Source: Collinsella sp. | Lineage (GTDB): Bacteria; Actinomycetota; Coriobacteriia; Coriobacteriales; Coriobacteriaceae | Assembly (NCBI GenBank): GCA_022720335.1 | Contig: JAIHVJ010000124.1 | Location: 1-8,245, forward strand | Direction: 5' to 3' | Length of the DNA stretch: 8,245 nt | In this document: piece by piece, positions 1 through 6,232 of the stretch | Numbering within the stretch: position 1 is the stretch's first letter | How the letters are laid out: each line of letters begins with the position of its first letter | Notes under the pieces: model-generated | What the model saw: only the letters and a program-made list of their open reading frames with translations | The model's database searches: none | Told to the model about the DNA's origin: nothing | Program-made: the position numbers and the translations under genes

Positions 1-198
1 ATGCTGAACCGAACGAGCAGAAGGCTGCTGACCCGTCCGTTGAACAGGTTGGGCCGAATGAGAGAAGGACTGCACCGAGCGCGCGGCAGGCTGAGCTGCG
101 CGCTGCGTCGGCTGTGCCGGACGCTGGCCAGGCTGGGCAGGGCGCGACGCCGGCTGCCGTGTACGATTCTGCTGGCGCGGATCGGAAGCGCTAGACAT
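1..198 (-). CDS. N-terminal fragment of probable MltG-type endolytic transglycosylase (cut by window edge)
   Basis: Sixty-six codons are visible before the left edge, starting at ATG 198-196. The start has a strong Shine-Dalgarno AGGAGG at 205-210, 6 bases upstream, inside the 3' end of ruvX. The start overlaps the ruvX stop by 8 bases, so translation is probably coupled. The visible protein is low-complexity and rich in Pro, Gln, Arg, Ala and Ser. It has repeated AQP / RPAQP / QRPAQP-like units and the word ARSVQ twice. It shows no hydrophobic segment or catalytic motif, so the sequence alone does not identify it. The name rests on context: alaS-ruvX followed by mltG is a common order in Gram-positive bacteria, and actinobacterial MltG proteins often begin with a disordered cytoplasmic stretch before one membrane helix and the YceG domain. 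MltG cleaves nascent peptidoglycan strands at the membrane. Another downstream gene is possible. Confidence 0.55.
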   Translation of the reverse strand, partial: MSSASDPRQQNRTRQPASRPAQPGQRPAQPTQRAAQPAARSVQSFSHSAQPVQRTGQQPSARSVQH

Positions 199-619
199 GC
201 GAAACCTCCTCGTTTTTTCGATCGAGCCACGTCTGCAAAAACAGGCTGGCGGCAATCATGTCGATCTTGCCCCTCATCTGCTTTTCGTTGAGGCCCTGCT
301 CGCGCAGGATACGCTTGGCCTCTTGCGAAGACAGACGTTCGTCCTCAAACTCCAGCGGAAGATCGAGCTCGTCGGCAATCTTTTGCGCCACGGCGGCAAC
401 GCGCTCGGCCTGGGGGCCGGGCTCACCGGCCATGGTCAGGGGGCGTCCGCTTACCAGGATGTCGGGCTCATAGTCCTCAACCAGGTAGCGGAACGTCTTG
501 GCCATACCGGTGACCTCGGCAGCCGGAAGCACCTTGACAGGCATCGCCATCTTGCCATCACGGCTCGAGACGGCGATGCCAATCCTGGTCTCCCCTATGT
601 CCAGCGCAAGCGCGACCAC
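191..619 (-). CDS. ruvX: RuvX / YqgF-family putative pre-16S rRNA nuclease (Holliday junction resolvase-like)
   Basis: A 142-residue cytoplasmic protein, close to the usual length of about 138. It has an RNase H-like fold signature: DIGETRIGIAVS near the N-terminus (residues 7-18), SGRPLTMAGEPGPQAERV at about 57-74, EDERLSS at 92-98, and KIDMIAASLFLQTWLD near the C-terminus. The acidic residues D7, D93/E94 and D120 fit the metal-binding catalytic set. Family members are implicated in 5' maturation of 16S rRNA (E. coli YqgF); the Holliday junction activity is an older, less certain assignment. The start is GTG at 619-617, 17 bases after the alaS stop, with only a weak purine-rich AAGAAG site before it. 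The gene is therefore probably cotranscribed with alaS and read partly by coupling. It ends in TAG at 191-193, overlapping the next gene by 8 bases. Confidence 0.94.
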   Translation of the reverse strand: MVALALDIGETRIGIAVSSRDGKMAMPVKVLPAAEVTGMAKTFRYLVEDYEPDILVSGRPLTMAGEPGPQAERVAAVAQKIADELDLPLEFEDERLSSQEAKRILREQGLNEKQMRGKIDMIAASLFLQTWLDRKNEEVSHV

Positions 620-636
620 AGTGACTTCTTAGATTC

Positions 637-3294
637 TTAGGCGCCGAGTGCGGTCTTAGCGGCCGCGAGGGCATCGGCGATACCGGCAGCATTCTTGCCA
701 CCGGCCTGGGCCATGTTGGGACGACCGCCACCGCGACCGTCGACCAGACCCGCGATCTGCTTGATCACGTTACCGGCGTGGAAACCGGCCTTGACGGCGT
801 CATCGGAGCCGGCAGCGAGCAGAGCCGGGGTGCCCTTCTCGGTCACGCTGGCAACGACGCAGGCGACGGGGCCGGCGACCTTCTGGTGCACGGTATCCCA
901 AACGTTACGCAGGTCGGCAGCCTCAAGGCCCTGGAGCTCAGCGACGACGAGCTTGTAGCCATTCAGCTCGACAGCGCCGTTGATGGCGCTGGAGATCGCA
1001 TCGGAGGAGCCACCGGTCAGAGCCTTCTTGAGCTTACCGGCGGTCTCACGCAGCTCGGTCTGCAGGTTCTCCACGCGGGCGGGAACCTCGTCGACACGGC
1101 ACTTGAGCGCAGCAGCGGCGGCGTCAACGAGCGCCAGGCGGTCGGCCATGTAATCGAGAGCGCCCTTGGAGGTCACGGCCTCGATACGGCGGACATTCGA
1201 GCCCGTGGAGGACTCGGAGATGATCTTGAACAGACCGATCTCGGCGGTGTTGGCGGCATGCGTACCACCGCAGAGCTCGCGGGAGAACGGCTGATCCTCG
1301 GCGCCTACGGAGACGACGCGGACGACGTCGCCGTACTTCTCGCCAAACAGGGCGACGGCGCCGGCGGCCTTAGCCTCGTCGATGCCCATGACGCGGGTCA
1401 CGACTGGCTTGGAAGCGAAGATCTGCTGGTTGACCAGGTCCTCGACAGCCTTGAGCTGCTCGGAGGACAGAGCCTCGAAGTGCGTGAAGTCAAAGCGCAG
1501 GTGCTCGGGCGTCACCAGCGAGCCGGCCTGGGAGACATGCTCGCCCAGGACCTGCTTAAGCGCAGCGTCGAGCAAGTGGGTGGCGGTGTGGTTGCGGCGC
1601 AGGAAACCACGGCGCTCGGCGTCGAGCGCGGCGGTCAAGGTAGCACCGACGGTCAGCGTGCCCTCGGCAACGTGAGCGACGTGAGCATACAGGCCGTTGT
1701 GGTTCTTGGTGTCGGCAACGGTCAGAACAACGCCCTCGGCGGAAAGCTCACCGGCGTCGCCCTGCTGGCCACCCATCTCGGCGTAGAACGGGGTGCGGTC
1801 GAGCACGACCTCAACGTCCTCGCTGGCGGCAGCGGACTCGACGGACTCGCCGTTGCGAACGATGGCGACAACCTTGGCGCCCTCGATGACGTCGTTGTCA
1901 TAGCCGTCGAACTCGGTCGCGGCAACCTTGTCGGAAAGCTCGACCCACACGTCGTTGAAGCTGCCCCAGGCGTCGCCCTTGGCATTGGCGCGGGCGCGGG
2001 CCTTCTGGTCCTCCATGCAAGCGGTAAAGCCATCCATGTCGACGTCGTGCCCAGCGGTACCGGCAATCTCGACGGTCAGGTCGATGGGGAAACCAAAGGT
2101 GTCGTGCAGCTTAAAGGCGACATCGCCCGGAAGCACAGCGCCCTCAGCAAGCGCCGCCAGGGCCTCATCCAGGTAGACGCGACCGTTGTCGAGCGTCGTG
2201 GAGAAGCGCTCCTCCTCGGAGGCAACGATGCCCTTGACGAGCGCGACGTTCTTGAGCAACTCGGGATAGGCCTCGCCCATTTGAGCGTTGACCTCGTCGA
2301 TGAACTTGGTCAGGAAGGCGCCCTCGATGCCCAGCAGGCGACCGTGGAACACGGCGCGGCGGAGCAGGCGGCGAAGAACGTACTCGCGACCCTCGTTACC
2401 GGGGAGGATGCCGTCAGAGATCATAAAGTCAACGGCACGGGAGTGGTCGGCGATGATGCGCAGGGAGCGGCTGGAACCGGAGTAATCCTCGGCGTCATAG
2501 GTCTTGCCGCTGATCTCCTCACCCAGCTTGATGAGGTGCTGCATCAGATCGCCGTCGTAGTTGGCGGTCTTGTGCTGCATGATGGCGGCCATGCGCTCCA
2601 GGCCCATGCCCGTATCGAGGTTGCGGTGCGGCAACTCCGGCATGGAGCCGTCCTCCTGGCGGTCGTACTGGGTAAACACGAGGTTCCAGAACTCCAGGAA
2701 GCGGTCGCAGTCGCAGCCGGGCTTACAGTCGGGGCTACCGCAGCCGACCTCCTCGCCCATGTCAAAGTAGATCTCGGAGCACGGACCGCAGGGACCGGTG
2801 GGGCCAGCAGCCCAGAAGTTGTCGTCCTCGCCCAGACGCGAGATGTGATCCTCGGCAACGCCCAGGGAGCGCCACACGTCATGGGTCTCGTCGTCCTCGG
2901 TAAAGACGGTGAAGTACAGGCGGTCGAGCGGCAGCTTGAACTCCTTGGTGATGAGCTCAAAGGCCCAGGCGCAGGCCTGCTGCTTGGAGACGCCGCCAAA
3001 GGAAAAGTCGCCGAGCATCTCGAAGAAGGACAGGTGACGGCCGTCCTCGCCGATGCAATCGATGTCGTTGGTGCGGACGCACTTCTGGCAGGAGATCGCG
3101 CCGATCTCCTTCATGGTCTTCTTGCCCTGGTAGTACTCCTTAAACTGGTTCATGCCGGCGTTGGCAAGCAGCAGCGAAGGATCGTCGGGGACGAGGGACG
3201 AAGAAGGATAGAGCTTAAGACCGCGCTCCTCAAAGAAGTTGAGGAACTTGGAGCGAATCTCGGCCGTAGTCATTGACGGGTAGTCAGCACTCAT
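637..3294 (-). CDS. alaS: Alanyl-tRNA synthetase
   Basis: Class II synthetase that charges tRNA-Ala and hydrolyses mischarged Ser/Gly-tRNA-Ala in the cytoplasm. The 885 residues match full-length bacterial AlaS. Domain order: aminoacylation core about 8-250, with NAGMNQFK (45-52), RTNDID (74-79), FFEMLGDFSFG (90-100), GPTGPCGPCSEI (164-175) and NLDTGMGLER (225-234); a tRNA-recognition helical part about 250-470; an editing domain with zinc ligands H569 and H573 (NHTATHLL) and C675 and H679 (CGGTH); and a C-terminal DHHA1-type domain with GGGRPNMAQAGG at 855-866. A Cys-rich insert (C185, C190, C194, C196) is of the type seen in many Gram-positive AlaS proteins. The start is placed at ATG 3294-3292 because GAGGAG lies 9 bases upstream. 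The 30 further in-frame codons upstream cross the predicted promoter, and the ATG at 3273 has no ribosome site. All catalytic and editing residues look intact. Confidence 0.98.
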   Translation of the reverse strand: MSADYPSMTTAEIRSKFLNFFEERGLKLYPSSSLVPDDPSLLLANAGMNQFKEYYQGKKTMKEIGAISCQKCVRTNDIDCIGEDGRHLSFFEMLGDFSFGGVSKQQACAWAFELITKEFKLPLDRLYFTVFTEDDETHDVWRSLGVAEDHISRLGEDDNFWAAGPTGPCGPCSEIYFDMGEEVGCGSPDCKPGCDCDRFLEFWNLVFTQYDRQEDGSMPELPHRNLDTGMGLERMAAIMQHKTANYDGDLMQHLIKLGEEISGKTYDAEDYSGSSRSLRIIADHSRAVDFMISDGILPGNEGREYVLRRLLRRAVFHGRLLGIEGAFLTKFIDEVNAQMGEAYPELLKNVALVKGIVASEEERFSTTLDNGRVYLDEALAALAEGAVLPGDVAFKLHDTFGFPIDLTVEIAGTAGHDVDMDGFTACMEDQKARARANAKGDAWGSFNDVWVELSDKVAATEFDGYDNDVIEGAKVVAIVRNGESVESAAASEDVEVVLDRTPFYAEMGGQQGDAGELSAEGVVLTVADTKNHNGLYAHVAHVAEGTLTVGATLTAALDAERRGFLRRNHTATHLLDAALKQVLGEHVSQAGSLVTPEHLRFDFTHFEALSSEQLKAVEDLVNQQIFASKPVVTRVMGIDEAKAAGAVALFGEKYGDVVRVVSVGAEDQPFSRELCGGTHAANTAEIGLFKIISESSTGSNVRRIEAVTSKGALDYMADRLALVDAAAAALKCRVDEVPARVENLQTELRETAGKLKKALTGGSSDAISSAINGAVELNGYKLVVAELQGLEAADLRNVWDTVHQKVAGPVACVVASVTEKGTPALLAAGSDDAVKAGFHAGNVIKQIAGLVDGRGGGRPNMAQAGGKNAAGIADALAAAKTALGA

Positions 3295-3303
3295 AGAGGG
3301 AAT

Positions 3304-3309
3304 CTCCTC
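3304..3309 (-). promoter_or_regulatory. alaS ribosome binding site (decides the start)
   Basis: GAGGAG on the minus strand lies 9 bases before ATG 3294. It supports this start over both the longer in-frame upstream extension and the internal ATG at 3273. Confidence 0.8.
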
Positions 3310-3340
3310 GGTTTCACATCGAAACAGTTCAAACGTAACG

Positions 3341-3368
3341 ATATTACCATCCCACCGCGCCTGTGCAA
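3341..3368 (-). promoter_or_regulatory. Predicted alaS promoter with extended -10
   Basis: On the minus strand, TTGCAC (3368-3363, -35, 4 of 6 consensus) is followed after 16 bases by TAATAT (3346-3341, -10, 4 of 6). TGG just before it supplies the extended -10 TGn motif. Transcription would begin near 3334, giving a leader of about 40 bases, too short for a T-box. I see no T-box sequence. The -35 box overlaps the T-tract of the upstream terminator. This is predicted by eye only. Confidence 0.55.
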
Positions 3369-3396
3369 AAAAGAGGGCCGCCAAACAGCGACCCTC
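3367..3396 (-). terminator. Rho-independent terminator (minus strand)
   Basis: On the minus strand a 9-bp stem (GAGGGTCGC pairing with GCGGCCCTC, one G-U pair) closes a 6-base loop and is followed directly by six T. In plus coordinates the stem arms are 3388-3396 and 3373-3381, and the T-run is 3367-3372. It separates alaS from the upstream minus-strand unit ending in the AI-2E permease gene, and it is the only convincing terminator found for that unit. It lies about 340 bases past the permease stop, on the far side of the plus-strand small gene. Confidence 0.85.
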
Positions 3397-3429
3397 CAGC
3401 GAAAGTGCACGTTATTTAGTACTGTGCGA

Positions 3430-3465
3430 TCCTTTGAAAAAGGACTGCTGTAGAATTACATATAA
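3430..3465 (+). promoter_or_regulatory. Tentative promoter region of the small membrane protein gene
   Basis: TTGAAA at 3434-3439 resembles a -35 box. Downstream A/T-rich candidates are TAGAAT (3451-3456, spacing too short at 11), TACATA (3457-3462, spacing 17, weak match) and TATAAG (3461-3466, spacing 21, good match). None gives an ideal pair, so the exact elements are unresolved. A 6-bp inverted repeat with a GAA loop (3430-3444) covers the -35 candidate and could be an operator. Confidence 0.3.
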
Positions 3466-3488
3466 GAGTCACCCGGAAGGAGCGATCG

Positions 3489-3728
3489 ATGAAAAGCAAA
3501 CGATTTTTCCTCAATGCACTTCTGTTAGCGGCACTTTTAACGCTTTTGGCTTTCACCTGCTGGTACGCAAACCAACCAGCATTTGGCTACGTGTTGTATG
3601 CAGTAATGTCCGGCGATAAGGCTTATTACACTCTACGCGCAATTGACATTCTCTTTTTCTATGTTGCCGGCCCCTTATCAATCGCTTTGCTCGCGTTTCT
3701 TGTCATTTTCAACTTCAAGAAACGTTAA
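3489..3728 (+). CDS. Small two-helix membrane protein of unknown function
   Basis: A 79-residue protein, the only plus-strand gene in the window. ATG at 3489 follows AAGGAG (3477-3482) with a 6-base spacer, good evidence for translation. The product starts with a basic KSKR stretch. It has a hydrophobic helix at about residues 6-26 and a second at about 52-75, joined by a polar/aromatic loop of about 25 residues (QPAFGYVLYAV...SGDKAYYTLR). It ends in a basic NFKKR. I recognise no family. By charge, both termini probably face the cytoplasm. GC content counts to 103 of 240 bases (43%), against 53% in a sampled 60-base line of the adjacent permease gene and 72% in one of alaS. This suggests a lineage-specific or acquired gene. 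Its stop is 6 bases from the permease stop on the other strand, with no plus-strand terminator between them. It could be a stress, toxin-like or accessory membrane peptide, but nothing seen supports a specific role. Confidence 0.75.
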   Translation: MKSKRFFLNALLLAALLTLLAFTCWYANQPAFGYVLYAVMSGDKAYYTLRAIDILFFYVAGPLSIALLAFLVIFNFKKR

Positions 3729-3734
3729 TAGGAC

Positions 3735-5147
3735 CTACTTAGAATCCGAGTCGTCCATGGAGCCGTCGATGCCGGTTTTGGTGTCGTCGTCCGAGTTGGA
3801 GTCATCGTCCTTGGCGAAGGGGTTCTTGAAGAAGCCCGTGGCATCGGGCTGCAGGCTCGAGAGTTTAATCCAGGGATTATCGAGCTCGGGCTTGGGCATG
3901 GCCTTGGCCTCGGGCACAATCTCGTTGCCGATGAGCTCGGACTCGTAGATGAAGGTATCGTCGCCGAGCGCGTCGTAGGCGGCGACCGGGTTGCCCTCGG
4001 CATCGCGATACGGCGTGCCCTTAAACACGGCGCCGTCGTATGCCACAAGCTGGCGACCGGTCTCATTCTCGAAGTAGTACACGAAGATACCCTTGAGAGC
4101 CGCACAAAGCGGGATGGCAATAATCATGCCGATGGGGCCCATGAGTGCCGAGCCAATAACGAGCGCCGTAAGGCTCATGATGGGATGCACCTGCACTGAG
4201 CTCTGCATGACCTTAGGCGAAATCACATTGTCGGTGACATTTTGTGCGACCATCGTCACGATGAGCGTCCATAACGCCAACATGGGACTGAACATGAAAC
4301 CGAGCACTGTGGCGATTGCTGCGCTCACCCAGGGACCGACGACCGGAACCAAATGCATGATGCCGGTAAAGATAGCCATGAGCGCCGCATACGGATGGCC
4401 GATGATCATAAAACCGATAAAGGCGAGGAAACCACCGCAGATGGACGTCACGACCATACCGCGCATGTAGCCGCCGACAGAGCGAGAAAGGATGGCGACC
4501 ATAAAGCGGTACGAGGTCTCCTTCTCCTGACCGATGATGGTGCAAATCTCGTGGTGCATGCGAGGGTAGTCGCAGGCCATCCAGTAGGCAAGCACCAGGC
4601 CCAGGAAGATAACGAACAGTTGCGATGCCGTATTGGTAATGAGCGGGAATACACCGCGACCGAGCTCGGCGGCAATCTGAGACACATACTTCGATGCGAC
4701 GGTAACGAGTGATGACAGATTGTCGTCCAAGTACTCCTTAACCGGCGTGTTGTTGAGCGTCTTGGCATGCGAGATCATCTCATTGAGATCGCCACCCGCA
4801 ACACGAAGCTGCTCGGGCAGGCGGCTCAGGACTTCCATGATCTGACCAAAGAGAATCGGCGACAAGATGCAAACGACACCGACGAGCACGGCAACAACAA
4901 CAATTAGCGCAATAAGCGAACCGATGCCGCGATTCACGCCATGGTGCTCGAGCCAGTTGGTGATCGGGGACATCACAAAAGCAATGATGGAGCCAACGGC
5001 AAGAAACTCAATAACCGGTGCCAGGATGCCCATAAGGTTAAAGATGACAGCAGCAATAACAATGCAGCCGACAACAGCCCAAATGCGCAGCGTCAGAACG
5101 CGGGTGTCGCGCAGCACGCGATCGGTTTGTTGGGGGTGCTCACTCAT
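3735..5147 (-). CDS. AI-2E family membrane transporter (PerM/YtvI type)
   Basis: A 470-residue polytopic inner-membrane protein. Hydrophobic segments lie at about residues 22-42, 43-60, 74-100, 166-190, 229-255, 256-285, 286-305 and 323-355. Between segments three and four is a long soluble region of about 65 residues, as is usual in this family. Family signatures are visible: MHLVPVVGPWVSAAIA (264-279), QNVTDNVISPKVM (302-314), and HPIMSLTALVIGSALMGPIG (321-340) followed by AIPLCAALK (344-352). Members export small molecules or act as Na+/H+ antiporters; the AI-2 role is established for few of them, so the substrate is unknown here. A hydrophilic tail of about 105 residues after the last helix is longer than usual and ends in a strongly acidic Asp/Ser-rich stretch. 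The start ATG overlaps the stop of the upstream sigma reading frame as ATGA (5144-5147). There is no strong ribosome site close to it, so expression probably relied on coupling to sigma-factor translation. Confidence 0.9.
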   Translation of the reverse strand: MSEHPQQTDRVLRDTRVLTLRIWAVVGCIVIAAVIFNLMGILAPVIEFLAVGSIIAFVMSPITNWLEHHGVNRGIGSLIALIVVVAVLVGVVCILSPILFGQIMEVLSRLPEQLRVAGGDLNEMISHAKTLNNTPVKEYLDDNLSSLVTVASKYVSQIAAELGRGVFPLITNTASQLFVIFLGLVLAYWMACDYPRMHHEICTIIGQEKETSYRFMVAILSRSVGGYMRGMVVTSICGGFLAFIGFMIIGHPYAALMAIFTGIMHLVPVVGPWVSAAIATVLGFMFSPMLALWTLIVTMVAQNVTDNVISPKVMQSSVQVHPIMSLTALVIGSALMGPIGMIIAIPLCAALKGIFVYYFENETGRQLVAYDGAVFKGTPYRDAEGNPVAAYDALGDDTFIYESELIGNEIVPEAKAMPKPELDNPWIKLSSLQPDATGFFKNPFAKDDDSNSDDDTKTGIDGSMDDSDSK

Positions 5148-5853
5148 GAACGAATCATCACTCCGTCGGGGTCGATCTTGTCCTGAATCTTCTTAAGCGT
5201 GCGGCGCAGCAGACGCGAGACCTGCACCTGCGAGATGCCCAGCTTCTTGGCAATCTCGATCTGGGTCATGCCCTTCACAAAGCGCAGCTCGATCACCTCG
5301 CGCTCGCGCGGCGAGAAATCGCGGATGGCTTCCTCGATCACCAGGCGGTCATCGGTAAAGTCGAGCTCGTTGTCATCGTCGGCGTAACGGTCGAGAATCG
5401 AGGGCGCATCGTCGGAATCGGACGCACCAGGAGCCTCGATGGGCACCGAGGTATAGGCCGAAGACGATTCCATAGCCTCGAGGACCTCATCGACAGTCAC
5501 ATCTAGATACTCAGCGATCTCCTCAACCTTGGGCGACTCCAGCCCTTGTCGCGGAAATGGCGTTTGATCTCGCCCAGGATAGTGGGTGTCGCAAACGTCG
5601 TGAACTCGAGTCCGCGCTCGGGGTCAAAGCGGTCGATAGCCTTGAGCAAACCCAGATAGCCGACCTGCATGAGGTCGTCGAGCGGCTCGCCGCGATTCTT
5701 AAATTTGTTGGCAAGAAACCTTACCAGGTTCATATGGGACATGACGAGCTGTTCGCGGGCGTCCGGATCACCGGTCTCCTTGTAGCGACGAAACAGCTCG
5801 CGGGTTTTCTCCTTGTCCCAAGCGGTCTTGCCGCTCCGGGAACGTTCGGTCAT
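5144..5853 (-). pseudogene. SigB/SigF-family RNA polymerase sigma factor, disrupted by internal deletion and frameshift
   Basis: The gene once encoded a sigma-70 family factor of the SigB/SigF/SigG group, which directs polymerase to stress or development promoters. ATG 5853-5851 begins a frame with an intact region 2, including SHMNLVRFLANKF, DDLMQVGYLGLLKAIDRFD, GLEFTTFATPTILGEIKRHF and RDKGWS. After WS the frame changes and ends at TAG 5505-5503, giving a 116-residue product. A second frame then continues the family sequence: SPKVEEIAEYLDVTVDEVLEA, an acidic linker, and an intact region 4 (FSPREREVIELRFVKGMTQ and IEIAKKLGISQVQVSRLLRR). It ends at TGA 5146-5144. Compared with B. subtilis SigB, about 27 residues between WS and SPK are absent (the VPRR... 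region 3 start). The loss is about 82 bases, not a multiple of three, so both size and frame are wrong. The gene lies 1 base after the anti-sigma gene (TAATATG). Two separate polypeptides, a true deletion or an assembly error are all possible. Confidence 0.85.
5534..5541 (-). other. Deletion junction inside the sigma-factor gene
   Basis: Reading the minus strand, the region 2 frame runs ...GGC TGG AGT and the region 3/4 frame runs GAG TCG CCC AAG. The shared GAG (5539-5537) belongs either to the end of TGG-AG or to a Glu codon before SPK. It is thus a 3-base microhomology at the fusion point. The missing segment is estimated from family length, not measured. Confidence 0.7.
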
Positions 5854-5854
5854 A

Positions 5855-6232
5855 TTAAATATCCGCCTTGAGGTCGAGGGAAAGCGTCAGGGGCGCCGCA
5901 GTCTTTTCGTAGGAGTCGCACACGCTCGCCAAAATAAGCTCGGCATAAACAGCAGCCTGGTCATCCTCGTCGACGGTGGCCTGATCGCCAAAGGTAAAGG
6001 TCATGCCAACGTGAGATTCATCGACATCGAATTTGATTGAGATGTCGTCGGAATCAACAGCCGTGCAGCCAAAGATAAAGGCTTCCTCGGCAGCCATGCG
6101 GATGTCCTCGATGCGATCGACAGACATGGAACACAGGGCACCAACGTTGGCTGCCGTCATGCGCACAAGGCGAGCGAGACGCGGGTCGCCGGCAACGGTC
6201 AGCGTGATGGGGCAGGCTGCTTCGCTACTCAT
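5855..6232 (-). CDS. RsbW/SpoIIAB-like anti-sigma factor with degenerate ATPase motifs
   Basis: A 125-residue cytoplasmic protein placed directly before the sigma gene, in the position of RsbW or SpoIIAB. The N-terminal half follows the GHKL-fold pattern of that family: LARLVRMTAANVGALC, then VDRIEDIRMAAEEAF matching the IEDLKIAVSEAC helix of RsbW. The N-box Asn that binds ATP-Mg is not there; the aligned position is Phe54 (EAFIFGCT in place of EACTNAV). No DxGxG G1 box or glycine lid is visible after residue 75. The protein may therefore bind a sigma factor without kinase activity, or may do something else. The start is ATG 6232-6230, chosen because GAGGAG lies 7 bases upstream and the family similarity begins just after it; 38 further upstream in-frame codons are not needed. 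The start overlaps the preceding gene by 8 bases. No RsbV-like antagonist is adjacent. Confidence 0.7.
   Translation of the reverse strand: MSSEAACPITLTVAGDPRLARLVRMTAANVGALCSMSVDRIEDIRMAAEEAFIFGCTAVDSDDISIKFDVDESHVGMTFTFGDQATVDEDDQAAVYAELILASVCDSYEKTAAPLTLSLDLKADI

Noticed and set aside
778..3276. An 832-codon plus-strand open frame opposite alaS
   Set aside because: It is antisense to a fully conserved alaS, its protein is a repetitive Gly/Val/Leu/Asp-rich sequence typical of a GC-rich antisense shadow, and no ribosome site or family match supports it.
3295..3384. N-terminal 30-residue extension of AlaS
   Set aside because: It crosses the predicted promoter and leader, has no family similarity, and the ribosome site at 3304-3309 points to ATG 3294.
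3295..3420. T-box or other riboswitch before alaS
   Set aside because: The leader from the predicted promoter is only about 40 bases, there is no T-box core sequence, and the hairpin at 3373-3396 lies upstream of the promoter.
3434..3619. A 61-codon plus-strand frame overlapping the small membrane gene
   Set aside because: It begins inside the promoter region without a ribosome site and is out of frame with the better-supported 79-residue gene.
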